A DNA stretch of 64,000 bases, from the NCBI GenBank assembly GCA_016786485.1, contig JAEUWD010000063.1, positions 1 through 64,000 of the forward strand, given 5' to 3'. Position 1 is the stretch's first letter, and every line of letters starts with the position of its first letter. The position numbers and the translations under genes were made by a program. Origin of the DNA: Bacteriovoracaceae bacterium (lineage in GTDB: Bacteria > Bdellovibrionota > Bacteriovoracia > Bacteriovoracales > Bacteriovoracaceae). The notes beneath the pieces were generated by a model. The model worked only from the letters and a program-made list of their open reading frames with translations. It had not been told where the DNA came from and did not search any database. Below are positions 50,201 through 59,070 of the stretch, one piece after another.

Positions 50201-50614
50201 GTTCCTTACTTAACAACTGAATCTGAATACTATGCTTTAAAAGAAAAACGTGCGGTGCCGTTGTATACCAACTTTTATAATTTCCTATATGACATATTAC
50301 CATTTGTTGTTAATTATATGAGTTATCACGTAACAACCCACCTGTCGTATATTCCATCAAAGGAAATTGCGGAGTGGTACAGAGATAATGTTATTATTTA
50401 TTTCTTACTACGCGAGCAGTTGCCTTACTTAGATTCAAGTCGTGAATCTGTTGTGAGAAAGCGTTGGACGAAAAAAGCAGAAGCTAAGAAAGAAAAAGAA
50501 GACGGAGGAGAGTCAACTGATGACGGCGAAACTCCGAAGGATGACAATCATTCTCGATCTCAACGTTCAGTTACAGAAAGTTGGATTGAACGAAACGGAC
50601 TTAAGGTAAATTAG
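47273..50614 (+). CDS. Large exported zinc metalloprotease (DUF5117/DUF4953-like metzincin)
   Basis: Signal peptide (FLNLGLVLVSALASDICYSA) and a 1,090-residue mature protein. EVVAHEVGHVLGLMHNF near residue 525 is the HExxHxxGxxH zinc motif of metzincins, and SSVMDY about 45 residues later is the Met-turn. The N-terminal half has strand-rich segments as in DUF5117 proteins; the C-terminal half is helical and ends in a charged, low-complexity tail. Likely secreted or periplasmic, cleaving proteins; a role in attacking other cells is only a guess. GAGG precedes ATG. A clean terminator follows. Confidence 0.85.
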   Translation: MKIFLNLGLVLVSALASDICYSAASFKAPKMVASSFIVNEIKNDKNGPVEKSIKLEKEGDKYLISIVKSSLEKEFLLQASLVLQLKVPSFHGLRSRIVYFKQRNGKVYMLQANEGQTYVKDFQQSQVIAEYPIIRQTDEAITIDFSAGTQSLYLYGEIAAEGMVYGHDDNIYKVDTQFNYIEEANINEHNQLYIRQISQVDLTDVAIPVEMRYYLSPYEANPSYQKISFNPDSYSKVKFFEANALINENGTTQANAMRFDLSNGKKIRFAISANTPAEYKPGIRAGILYWNAVAGREIIEVVDAPAGITAPDINYNIIQWVKNDNAGYAYADMQADPKTGETLHAQVYLTSVFAVKSKERVMQLLSQMYAEEEPVKEGNPEDDAEEGDAGNHQLYTKETLIAGQNMSVNYTNMTKMIDIADLIKNSETSITDNAFNPFPNIDPNNWSLGLNNLFSKESQRKMRSLLSNAHKKNRVDAKSVGSQLVFNQMHDARVNLVTAEYLNELSTLPEAQLLEVSNNYLTEVVAHEVGHVLGLMHNFAGSMGSDYDIMNREKTMKEFLKNTKVDVNANYSSSVMDYNQWIESTLMGAQIKEGKVFDYDKKAFAVLYSGQDYKKAELPYYCDDIDAEKGLVGCDRFDYGNSHVKYVFKEEFEQIAQLPNKILNYYIGIKTPRKGDAPIAVEDARFPVERYAIELAWTRYLAYHAMTNNSKFLKIERKHNRIDRYNKKEVAKEEQALIANELADLGVAAICPRIQGILEMFYGLKVCDMKTVVQYMKDNTPEDKELTDADATAELSTLGLSLVYEVYGKELKDKLKQATQELLGEKSKSLKGISPNGQEYAFSTNEVEYLKKHTNEIYDELFKDLVERQVLVMNGYPIGSYSDLINIIYHPPSTGWGIIRKDLMKLLFEGKVKTRDGIATLGLARIYEHYFEQVTLAKDKKPEQVNLEGQEISKYSSTKFNLPKYSYTWRARLFAAVPYLTTESEYYALKEKRAVPLYTNFYNFLYDILPFVVNYMSYHVTTHLSYIPSKEIAEWYRDNVIIYFLLREQLPYLDSSRESVVRKRWTKKAEAKKEKEDGGESTDDGETPKDDNHSRSQRSVTESWIERNGLKVN

Positions 50615-50642
50615 TCTCTAAGAAAAAACACACACATAGAAG

Positions 50643-50668
50643 GGCCAGTCTTAGGACTGGTCTTTTTT
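50643..50668 (+). terminator. Rho-independent terminator after the metalloprotease gene
   Basis: GGCCAGTC-TTAG-GACTGGTC forms eight pairs (one G-T) with a four-base loop, followed by six T. It ends inside the stop region of the convergent 1095-aa gene. Confidence 0.85.
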
Positions 50669-53600
50669 ATTCTAAATATTTATTGCACTGAACATTAGTT
50701 GAAATTAAGGATGTTTTGCCACTATTTAATAAAAAATTATATATTTTTTGTTGAGTAATTTCTGAACGAGGAGTTTCAGGCTGTATATTATAGAGTAACG
50801 CCAAAGCAGAGTACTGCTGAAAATGGATGAGCTCATCAATCATTTTGTTGGTTATTAATTCAGAATGTTTTTTATGCGTAAACGCATCCAGCAAAAGGTT
50901 TGTGTACATTTTTGAAATAATATTTTTATGCATGTTATGTTTGTATGAAGCAGCTAGAATATTTATAAGGCTTTGTATGTCCTCATCTAAAGTAAAGTAA
51001 CCTTCATTACGACTAATATTGAGTATATCTTGAAAAAGTTCAGTAGTTTTAGCGTAATTATCTTTGTCGCCTGTTTTTATTAGAGTTATCAAGTTTTCAA
51101 ATGATTCTAGTTCCGGTGTAAACTTTTTTAACTTATGTAGATATATTCTAGCATGAAAAGATGACTTATAAATCTCGTATATAAATTCATCGGTTTTTTT
51201 GTCTTTTAGGATTTTCTGGAAATAACTATTAAATATTTCACGTTCATTTTTACTTACAGTTTTATTAAAGCGTGCTTGAAAGTAGCCTGTAATAGTAGCT
51301 TTGATTAGCTCAGAATTATCGAGTTTTATGATTTTATCAAGTAAGGTTTTTAGGATTTCACCATTTTCAGCGTCAAACCAATTGTATCCCCAAGCAAAAT
51401 AATCAAAATAAGCTACATCTTTTTCAGATTTGATGAGTTGGTTGAGCATTTTTTTTAATAGCGAAATATTTTCTTTGTTTGGCCGAGCATTGATTAGAAA
51501 AGTACGGTATGTCATTCTGCGTTCGTTTTTATATCCCTCTCGCTTTAAATCTGCATACTTAGTAAACATTAACTCCGCCTGTATTGCGATTTGTGTCGGG
51601 TCATAGGCAAAATGAAGATTTTTTATATTGCCCTTACTAAGCTTATGCTCAAATAAATTATGAAAAAGTGTTGTTTGTTTCTTAAAATAAGCTTTGGTTA
51701 AGAATGTATCGTAAAGTTTTTTTTCCAAGTGCTCAACTGGAGCCTCGGTCGTAGTGACATAACTTATAATCGTTTCTAATACTTTCGTGAGGTCAGGTAA
51801 AGTATTATATTTTAAAAGTTGATTGAGAATTGTTATTTGAAATTGCTCAGGATTAGCATTTTTTTCTATACTTCGTTTTATCGCTTCGATTAAATAATTT
51901 TGAAAAGTGGGTGTATTTCTATAGTTAAAAAGTGGGATGATATATTCAGTGAAGTCACCACCCTCAAGTAAATCAATTTTTTTGAAAATAGCACTCATAA
52001 TATCTGGGTCTATTTCTTCCTTGATTGAGACAAGTCCCATAAATTTAAGAAAATGAAGTAATGATTGTCTTTTTGCAGTTTTTAGAAAAATTAAAGCATA
52101 AGTTTTAAATTCAATAGCATCAGCTATTTTAGATACAAAGCTATTTTTTTGCCTGTGCCACATGTTATAATTCGCTATTTCTGCTGATGTCATTCCGTCA
52201 AAATTGGGTTCTTCATCATTCATATCTATTTCAAGTGTAGATGATTTTAAATATGTAAATAAATCCTTAATAGTAGTAGCTTTGTTTTGCTCTGAAAAAT
52301 TATCTGGTGAGAAGATAATGGCCGGATAAAAAAGATCGATCTTTTTTAAATAATAACTTCGATTATAATTTATTCCTTCTTTCGCAAAAAATTCTTTCAT
52401 CTCTCGATGATATTCATCTACATTAAGGCAAGTGTCATTCGGAAGAACATTTTTGACGAACTGATAATAAAGGTCATTTTCTAAAATCCGACTACCAAAT
52501 GATTTATAAATACGAATTTTTGCAAGAGCATCAAGTGGTCTTGCGGGGATTTTTTCAAACATCTCTGTCTGGAGTGCTATTTCTAGTAAGTGAGGGGTTA
52601 ATACGATGTAAGCTTTTTTATTATTAGCCATCGAATCGTAAATACTTGGTGTGATTTTTTCAAAAAGACTGCGAAGCTCAGGGTTAGTATGTTTAACGGA
52701 GATGGCATTCTCACGATCAAGCATGGATTTTAGAGCGGAAGTGATCGTAGAATAGTTGATGTTACTGGCAAGATTTGTTTCCGACGGAAGGAGGAGTTTT
52801 GCTTCTGCCTGTTGCTCCTTCACCCATTTTTCGATACCTGAAGCAATTAAATAAGTCTGAGCTGTCGTTAGTGTAGTTCCATTCACGGTGTGAAGATAAA
52901 AATGCTTTTGCCCCTCACTCTCGAGCCAAGTTCCAGTCGCATGCCCTAAAGGTTCAGGTATTTCATTAAGATTTTTAAAATGTGGATAGATATAAAAAGT
53001 CATTTCGTTGGGGTCATAAGCAAAAGAGAATGAATTGCTAGTTGAGCAGTCCTTTCCGACACAACCACGAAGAGCAGCTAGACGTGCTGGCACGTGCAAT
53101 AAACTGAGATGAGAATTTTCGTGGTCGATGGTCATGGTCGTCGTTTCATAAAAAGCCTGCATTTGTTTCAGCAGTTTTTTTCGAGCGTAGGCTAAGGTTT
53201 TTTCGGATAATTCTAGTGATTTGGTGTGCTTCTTATAAATATGTAGATCGCGAATGGTGTCTAGGTCTTCTTCAATCAAGGCCCTGTTATGAGGTGTTCT
53301 CTCTGCATGTATGGCCTCTGTTCTAATCGTACCGATTAAGCGAATTTCGTATGAAGCTTGGATTTGCAATTGTTTGATGAAATCGTCTTTATTTATTTGA
53401 GGCGGAAGTGAATAGAGTTCAAAGTTAAAGCCTGTTTCTTGAAAGTTAACTAAAGCTGGCAAAAAATAGTTTAATTGACTTATTCTTTCGTTGATATCAG
53501 CTTCTAAAATTTGTTTTTGTTTATCATTCGGAATAAAAGTTAAGATAAGGCCAGTGGTAAGGCCTTCAATAATAAATTCTTTCGTTTTTATATCAGAAAA

Positions 53601-53954
53601 CTGGGTATTCCAAGCATCATGCAGTCGTTGCATAATGAGGACTTTTTGTTCGATTGTTTTTTTCTCATGAGTACCTGTCGTTCGAATGTCGATTTTATCA
53701 AATGCAATTCCTGGAGCAATTTCCATAAAATTTCGTTTATCAGAAAACTCAGTTGTTAATTGCTCCTCAAGTTGAAACATTTTTTGTAGTTTTAAAAAAA
53801 TATCACCGCCATAGCGTTCTGTACTGTTAAGTCCTTGTGGTACTAGTGTCAGATAGGTATTTAAGAATTCAAGCTCAGGCTGATGGGTATTTTGAGCAGA
53901 CGAAGCAAAGCTTAGTAGACCGAGAGTTAGGGTGAAAAGCAATCGAATGACCAT
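50667..53954 (-). CDS. Very large exported protein of unknown function, 1095 aa
   Basis: Signal peptide (LLFTLTLGLLSFASSAQ), helical N-terminal third, then a distinct central block around residues 290-390 (LRGCVGKDCSTSNSFSFAY, MTFYIYPHFKNL, FYLHTVNGTTLTTAQ) and a long helical, repeat-like C-terminal half that looks solenoid-like. The Cys pair GC-x4-C of the central block is the only striking motif. Asn/Lys/Ile-rich composition makes it more AT-rich than its neighbours. No family recognised. A promoter abuts the ATG (53961-53989) and there is no Shine-Dalgarno. Confidence 0.75.
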   Translation of the reverse strand: MVIRLLFTLTLGLLSFASSAQNTHQPELEFLNTYLTLVPQGLNSTERYGGDIFLKLQKMFQLEEQLTTEFSDKRNFMEIAPGIAFDKIDIRTTGTHEKKTIEQKVLIMQRLHDAWNTQFSDIKTKEFIIEGLTTGLILTFIPNDKQKQILEADINERISQLNYFLPALVNFQETGFNFELYSLPPQINKDDFIKQLQIQASYEIRLIGTIRTEAIHAERTPHNRALIEEDLDTIRDLHIYKKHTKSLELSEKTLAYARKKLLKQMQAFYETTTMTIDHENSHLSLLHVPARLAALRGCVGKDCSTSNSFSFAYDPNEMTFYIYPHFKNLNEIPEPLGHATGTWLESEGQKHFYLHTVNGTTLTTAQTYLIASGIEKWVKEQQAEAKLLLPSETNLASNINYSTITSALKSMLDRENAISVKHTNPELRSLFEKITPSIYDSMANNKKAYIVLTPHLLEIALQTEMFEKIPARPLDALAKIRIYKSFGSRILENDLYYQFVKNVLPNDTCLNVDEYHREMKEFFAKEGINYNRSYYLKKIDLFYPAIIFSPDNFSEQNKATTIKDLFTYLKSSTLEIDMNDEEPNFDGMTSAEIANYNMWHRQKNSFVSKIADAIEFKTYALIFLKTAKRQSLLHFLKFMGLVSIKEEIDPDIMSAIFKKIDLLEGGDFTEYIIPLFNYRNTPTFQNYLIEAIKRSIEKNANPEQFQITILNQLLKYNTLPDLTKVLETIISYVTTTEAPVEHLEKKLYDTFLTKAYFKKQTTLFHNLFEHKLSKGNIKNLHFAYDPTQIAIQAELMFTKYADLKREGYKNERRMTYRTFLINARPNKENISLLKKMLNQLIKSEKDVAYFDYFAWGYNWFDAENGEILKTLLDKIIKLDNSELIKATITGYFQARFNKTVSKNEREIFNSYFQKILKDKKTDEFIYEIYKSSFHARIYLHKLKKFTPELESFENLITLIKTGDKDNYAKTTELFQDILNISRNEGYFTLDEDIQSLINILAASYKHNMHKNIISKMYTNLLLDAFTHKKHSELITNKMIDELIHFQQYSALALLYNIQPETPRSEITQQKIYNFLLNSGKTSLISTNVQCNKYLE

Positions 53955-53960
53955 TCGCGA

Positions 53961-53989
53961 AATTTAGTTTTTTTGACAGCAAGAGTCAA
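53961..53989 (-). promoter_or_regulatory. Promoter abutting the ATG of the 1095-aa exported protein
   Basis: On the minus strand TTGACT (53989-53984), 17 bases, TAAATT (53966-53961), six bases, ATG 53954. Predicted +1 falls on the start codon. On the plus strand the same stretch carries TTGACA (53973-53978) towards the divergent gene, and TTGAC/GTCAA arms form a palindrome. Confidence 0.5.
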
Positions 53990-54041
53990 CACGGGTAGGC
54001 TTTTTTACATAGTGATATAGCGTAAAAAAGGTAGTCTTTTC

Positions 54042-56870
54042 ATGAACTTAGTTTGTTTGGTGCTGGCCCTACTTTCGACCCAACTCATGGCCCAGGTGAC
54101 TGAGCAGAACGAATTTAATATTTATCAATCTCCCGCTGGTGAAAACTGGAAAAGTATTGAAAATAGCGAATTTAAAATCATCTATTTGGACGGTCAAAAG
54201 TCTCAAGCCGATCGAGTGCTTTCAACCTTAAATAAAATTCAAACGCCGGATCGAGAAAATCTCTCGGCCCCTCATAAAAAAATCGACATTCTTCTTCGCC
54301 CACACACAGTTATCTCAAATGGTTTTGTGACACTTGCTCCTCGCCGAAGTGAGTGGATGTTAACTCCGATGATGGATACTGATGTTGGTGCTGGTTACTG
54401 GACTGATCTTTTAGCGATTCACGAGTATCGTCATGTGGTTCAATTTGATTATCTCTTCCGTGGTTTTAATAAAGGGATGTATTACTTCCTAGGAGAAACG
54501 GGTTGGTCATTCGCTTCCGTTTGGAATACACCGAATTGGTTTTTTGAAGGAGATGCTGTCACGATGGAAACGGCGCTGACTTCTTTCGGTCGTGGTCGCT
54601 CACCAGAATTTATTTCACGTATGAAAGCTTTCGTAATGGAAGCAGAAAGTGTGAATTTAGATCAAGCCATTTTGCAATCCTATAAGCGATATGTGCCTAA
54701 TCATTACGAGTTAGGTTATTTTTACGTGAGTTTCTTAAAGCAAAAATTCGGAGCGAAAATTTTTGAACAAATTTTAAATGAAACGACTATGCGTGGTTAT
54801 AATCCTTACGCTTTTTACAATGCAATAAAAACCATCACGGGTGTGGGGGCGGAAGATCTTTATTCAGAAATGATAAAAACACTAAAAGCTGGATGGCAAG
54901 CTGAGCTTGATAAAATAACAGTCAGAGAGGATGATGCTATTGTTACGCCCAACTCACCAACTTGGACCAATTACCAATTTCTTTATCCTTACGAAGATAA
55001 GAAGATTGCTTATAAAACCGGTTTTAATAGTGTCGGTGAATTGGTCGGACTTGATGCTGACGGAGATGAAAGTCATCTAATGACGACAGGGACGATAACC
55101 GCTGGTGGCCCTCGTTACTGCCAAGACAAAGTGGTGTGGTCTGAGCTGGATTTTCATTATCGCTGGGGTCTTAAAGATTACTCCGTTTTAAGACTTTATG
55201 ATCTGAAAAGAAATAAAAGTACTTATTTAACTTCACGTTCACGTTATTTTTCACCGAATTTCTCACCTGATTGTCAGAAAGTGATCGCGGTAGAATTTTC
55301 TGAAGACCAAAAGTTCTCGCTAGCGATTATTGATTTAAAAACAGAGGAAGTGATAAAAAAAATCCCTAGTGAAAATAATGAACTAATCATGCATCCAGTT
55401 TGGGTCAATAATAAAATCATTGCAGTTAAAAAAGATAATCAGCTCGGTCAATTACGCTTAAGTAGTATTGATACTGAAAGTGGTAGTGAAGAATTATTAA
55501 TTAAACCAGGCTTCGAACTTATTTCACATCCATTCTATGCCGAAGGAAAAGTTTATTATCGTTCTTCGATTTCAGGTGTGGATAATATTTTTTCTTTGGA
55601 TTTAAATTCGCAAAAAATTTCTCAACTCACGCAAAGCCCATACGGTGCTCATATTCCAAGCGTCGTAGGACAAAAACTTTACTATAGCGATTATCATGCA
55701 GGTGGATTTAAACCAGTCAGTGTCGATTTAGATAAAATGACTCCAATTACGACTAATCCCCAAGCAACTTTATGGTCAAAAGAAGTGGTAGCGACAGAAG
55801 GGCAGAGTGATATTTTAAGCCAGCCGACACCAACTCTGGTAGAAACACTGGAAGAGAATTATTCTCTTGCTAAGCAATCGCTTAATCCACATTCGTGGTT
55901 TATTTTTGCCTGGCCTTTTGATCCGGTTATCGTAACGCAAATCCAATCCACGGACCTCTTTAATACTTTCAATGTTTATGGTGGTCTGACTTATAGTTAT
56001 GTCGAAAAAACCAATTCACAGTTTATGGGAGTGAACTGGACTTATTGGTATCCCATTTTCTTTGTGAATGTCGAAAATGCTCAACGTTCTATCAATCAGG
56101 GAACTGACGAGAATCCTATTTATGTTCCTTGGAAAGAATTGCAATTAGAAACGGGTTTTACTTTGCCTTTAAATCTTTCTTCGGGTGCTTATGATAGAAA
56201 AATGACTTTAACCCCGTCGTTTGAATTAATTCGTGTTGATGATCGTCCTGTGCCTTTCACGAATGATCTGAACGACAATACTTTGCATGGTTATAATTTA
56301 AGCTTTCATTTTGATACTTTACGTAAGCTCGCGACCAGAGATATTAATCCACGCTGGGGAATTTCCTTCGATGCTTTAAGCAAACGTGGAAAAGTTCCAC
56401 GAACAGCCGCGCATACTTTTGGGGCTGAGTTATTTTCAACTCAGGTACAATTATATTTGCCGGGCCTATTCAATCATCACAGCTTGAGCTTTTTCGCGGC
56501 TTATGAAAAGCAGGATAATTACAATTATCAGTATGCTTCCGAGTTCACTTTCACCCGTGGTTATGATGCGGTTTATTTCCCGGAATACAATAAATATTCA
56601 GCGGATTATCTTCTCCCTGTAGTGTATCCTGATTTTCGCATCTGGGATTATGTTTATTTTCGCCGAATCGCGCTGGATTTTTTCTACGATTATCTTCTGG
56701 CACGAAGTGCGACCGACCGTCAGTTATTTAATTCTTATGGTGTCGAAGTTTTATTTGAAACGAGTCTGCTTAGAAATATGAATTTTACCTTTAATTGGGG
56801 CGTTCGTTACTCGCAACGTGTACGAGATGATCAAGGCGACGTAGGATTATTTTTAAGAACCAATTTTTGA
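54042..56870 (+). CDS. Exported peptidase-propeller-barrel fusion protein, 942 aa
   Basis: Signal peptide (LVCLVLALLSTQLMAQ). Residues about 25-290 contain LAIHEYRHVVQFD (HExxH at residue 127) and NTPNWFFEGDAVTMET about 40 residues on, whose Glu is the expected third ligand of a gluzincin of the peptidase MA type. Residues about 300-580 show repeated WD/TolB-like propeller blades (PRYCQDKVVWSELDF, FSPDCQKVIAVEFS, ISHPFYAEGKVYYRSSISG). From about 620 to the end the sequence is barrel-like with alternating aromatics and ends in LFLRTNF. Likely anchored in the outer membrane with its protease and propeller in the periplasm or outside. Confidence 0.78.
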   Translation: MNLVCLVLALLSTQLMAQVTEQNEFNIYQSPAGENWKSIENSEFKIIYLDGQKSQADRVLSTLNKIQTPDRENLSAPHKKIDILLRPHTVISNGFVTLAPRRSEWMLTPMMDTDVGAGYWTDLLAIHEYRHVVQFDYLFRGFNKGMYYFLGETGWSFASVWNTPNWFFEGDAVTMETALTSFGRGRSPEFISRMKAFVMEAESVNLDQAILQSYKRYVPNHYELGYFYVSFLKQKFGAKIFEQILNETTMRGYNPYAFYNAIKTITGVGAEDLYSEMIKTLKAGWQAELDKITVREDDAIVTPNSPTWTNYQFLYPYEDKKIAYKTGFNSVGELVGLDADGDESHLMTTGTITAGGPRYCQDKVVWSELDFHYRWGLKDYSVLRLYDLKRNKSTYLTSRSRYFSPNFSPDCQKVIAVEFSEDQKFSLAIIDLKTEEVIKKIPSENNELIMHPVWVNNKIIAVKKDNQLGQLRLSSIDTESGSEELLIKPGFELISHPFYAEGKVYYRSSISGVDNIFSLDLNSQKISQLTQSPYGAHIPSVVGQKLYYSDYHAGGFKPVSVDLDKMTPITTNPQATLWSKEVVATEGQSDILSQPTPTLVETLEENYSLAKQSLNPHSWFIFAWPFDPVIVTQIQSTDLFNTFNVYGGLTYSYVEKTNSQFMGVNWTYWYPIFFVNVENAQRSINQGTDENPIYVPWKELQLETGFTLPLNLSSGAYDRKMTLTPSFELIRVDDRPVPFTNDLNDNTLHGYNLSFHFDTLRKLATRDINPRWGISFDALSKRGKVPRTAAHTFGAELFSTQVQLYLPGLFNHHSLSFFAAYEKQDNYNYQYASEFTFTRGYDAVYFPEYNKYSADYLLPVVYPDFRIWDYVYFRRIALDFFYDYLLARSATDRQLFNSYGVEVLFETSLLRNMNFTFNWGVRYSQRVRDDQGDVGLFLRTNF

Positions 56871-57766
56871 TAATATTTTTTTCCTAAAGACACCACCGTG
56901 ATGGCACCGAGAATTACCAAAAAAGCCCCTAAATAACCGCGCCACGAAATATCCTCGGGATTAATCCAACCGACATTAAAAAATGCTAAGATCTCCATAA
57001 TGATAATGGTTAAAATCGGATTAACGGTAATGATAATACTGATTTCATTCGATGGTGCGCGCTTGAGGGCCTCGGCCAAAGCTCCATAAGCAATGAGCGT
57101 ATTTAAACCTAAAAAGATAATAAGTGGCCAAACGTCGAGCGGAACGGTAGTTAAACTTTGGTAATCGGCCAAAAAACAAAAGATACTTCCTGCTACGATA
57201 TAAATAATAAAGTTAATTTCTTGGGGCGAAACAGTTTTGATAGCATTCTTTTGAAAAAGAGCGTAAATCGTCCAACTTACTGCAGCTACCGCGGTCCAAG
57301 TAATTCCGGTCTGATAGTCAGGCCCCAACGAAACGGAATCCAGTCCGTCCGAGTAGAAGAGAAAGAAACCAACAAGGGCGATAACAAACCCAAAAATTTG
57401 TATTGGATTGAGTTTCTCGTTATAAAGAGCAAGCCCGGCCAGGGCCAAAAGGAGCGGGCCAATTTGAATAATAATTTGTGCCACGCTTGGTGAAGTGTAT
57501 TCAATGCCTTTCATAAAGCCGTAATAATTCAGACCAAGAAATAAACCGGCCAGTACCGAGTCAGTGGGAAATTTTTTAAAAGATAACCATGTATGTTTTT
57601 TCCAAATAAAATAAATCAGTAAGGCCGAAGCCGAAAAAATAAAACGGAACCAGACAATCGTCATGGCATTTAGCGTTTTAAGTGAAACTTTTAAAGCAAT
57701 CGCGAGGATCGCCCAAAACACGGCCGTGATAACAGCGTAAATAAGTCCCAAGTTTTTTTCTTGCAT
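56831..57766 (-). CDS. EamA/DMT-family membrane transporter
   Basis: A 311-residue protein with ten predicted helices in two EamA repeats (VITAVFWAILAIALKVSL..., and GITWTAVAAVSWTIYALFQKNAIKTV...). YTSPSVAQIIIQIGPLLLALAGLALYNEKLNPIQ is typical of the family. Substrate unknown. Only remotely similar to the transporter at 2843. It begins one base after the stop of the alpha/beta-hydrolase-like gene, and its last 40 bases overlap the convergent 942-aa gene. Confidence 0.9.
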   Translation of the reverse strand: MQEKNLGLIYAVITAVFWAILAIALKVSLKTLNAMTIVWFRFIFSASALLIYFIWKKHTWLSFKKFPTDSVLAGLFLGLNYYGFMKGIEYTSPSVAQIIIQIGPLLLALAGLALYNEKLNPIQIFGFVIALVGFFLFYSDGLDSVSLGPDYQTGITWTAVAAVSWTIYALFQKNAIKTVSPQEINFIIYIVAGSIFCFLADYQSLTTVPLDVWPLIIFLGLNTLIAYGALAEALKRAPSNEISIIITVNPILTIIIMEILAFFNVGWINPEDISWRGYLGAFLVILGAITVVSLGKKYYQKLVLKNNPTSP

Positions 57767-57767
57767 G

Positions 57768-58550
57768 TTAGATATTGTGCTCTAAGAAATCCAAAAAGTC
57801 TTTGCGGTATTTTCCATCTTGAATAAAATACGCATCGAGGTGTTTGCCTTGGTCCACACTCCAAAACCACTTAGGGTTACTCGCATTTTCATACATCTGA
57901 ACCGCGGCTTCATAAGAAACTTCTTGATCGCGGGTTCCATGAATTATCAGTTTTGGCATATTGAAGTTTTTTAAAATATCTTTCGTTCCCATTTTATTCG
58001 ATTGAAAGTAGCTAACGGTACTATAGGAGTCGTAACTCGATTCCAATACCAGAAGTGAAATTTCGTTTTGTCGTTTAAAATCAAAGAGTGAACGAGTTGC
58101 CACAATCCCACCCAGTCCCTGGCCATAAACAATAATTTTTTTACTGCCACGTTTGATACCCCATTGAACACCTTCATTTAAAGCCGCGAGGCCGTCGAGA
58201 TAAGTGCCTTCTGGATCTGGTTTGCCTTCCGATTTTCCATAACCACGATAATCAAAAATAAAAATATCGTGAGCATACAAAGTGAGCCAAGCCAGATTAT
58301 CTAAGTGGGTTCCAATATTGCCATTACTATCGTGAAAAAAAATGATTGTTGTTTTTGGATCTTCATTGCGCTGATTTTGCACTTTCCAAGAATGAAGAAG
58401 CACACCATCTTTGGTTTTAAAAAAATAATCTTGGTAGATGAGATGTAATTTTCCAGGGTTAAAAGTAGTGTTTTGCTCAGGTTTATAGAGACCATAACTA
58501 CATCCAAGTAGGATAAAAAGAAAAAAAGAGCTAATTCTTGTTTTGAGCAT
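57768..58550 (-). CDS. Alpha/beta-hydrolase-fold lipoprotein lacking the nucleophilic Ser
   Basis: Lipobox (FLFILLGCS, Cys at residue 17) then an alpha/beta-hydrolase domain of the YqiA/FrsA-like type: IIFFHDSNGN oxyanion strand, FIFDYRGYGKSEG, LIIHGTRDQEV with the acid, and QGKH with the His. The nucleophile elbow reads VYGQGLGG: residue 145, normally Ser, is Gly (codon GGA). The other two triad members remain. It may be a non-catalytic relative, or use another residue. ATG is followed upstream by TAAAAT at five bases, another possible leaderless start. The DMT transporter gene begins one base after its stop. Confidence 0.82.
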   Translation of the reverse strand: MLKTRISSFFLFILLGCSYGLYKPEQNTTFNPGKLHLIYQDYFFKTKDGVLLHSWKVQNQRNEDPKTTIIFFHDSNGNIGTHLDNLAWLTLYAHDIFIFDYRGYGKSEGKPDPEGTYLDGLAALNEGVQWGIKRGSKKIIVYGQGLGGIVATRSLFDFKRQNEISLLVLESSYDSYSTVSYFQSNKMGTKDILKNFNMPKLIIHGTRDQEVSYEAAVQMYENASNPKWFWSVDQGKHLDAYFIQDGKYRKDFLDFLEHNI

Positions 58551-58611
58551 GTTTTATTTTAAGGTATTTTTTGTTTAAATATAAGAAAAACTTAATCAAA
58601 GGATCGAACTC

Positions 58612-59070
58612 ATGAGAACTTTAGAGCAATGGATGAGTGAATACAGCGAAAGTCATCAAAATCGTACCAATCAAATTATTCATAAATTTTGTGTACCGCT
58701 TATTGTGTTTTCAGTGCTTGGTTATTTCTATGTGATTCCCGTTCCATCAGCTTTTGAATCAACCGCACATCTTAATTGGTGTACGCTTGCGATGTTTGGT
58801 GCACTGATTTTTTATGCACTTTTAAGCTTAAAAATGTTTGCTGCGATGTTAGTTGAAACGGTTATTATGTACTTGATGATTGCACATCTCCATCAAACCA
58901 TTGGTCATTTAAATTTTATCTATTTTAATTCTGCTATTTTTGTTCTTTCTTGGGTGGTGCAATTAGTGGGCCACAAAATTGAAGGCAAGAAACCAAGCTT
59001 CGCGAAAGATTTAGCTTTCCTGTTGATTGGTCCACTTTGGGTTTTACGTAGTTTAGGAATTAAAAATTAA
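58612..59070 (+). CDS. Mpo1-like (DUF962) membrane protein
   Basis: A 152-residue protein with EQWMSEYSESHQNRTNQIIHKFCVPLIVFSVLGYF at the N-terminus and four hydrophobic helices; the HQNRTNQIIH stretch and a later HLHQTIGHL hold the conserved His residues. Yeast Mpo1 is an iron-dependent dioxygenase in phytosphingosine breakdown; bacterial relatives are uncharacterised. AAAGGA precedes ATG. Divergent from the alpha/beta-hydrolase-like gene, 61 bases between starts. Confidence 0.85.
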   Translation: MRTLEQWMSEYSESHQNRTNQIIHKFCVPLIVFSVLGYFYVIPVPSAFESTAHLNWCTLAMFGALIFYALLSLKMFAAMLVETVIMYLMIAHLHQTIGHLNFIYFNSAIFVLSWVVQLVGHKIEGKKPSFAKDLAFLLIGPLWVLRSLGIKN

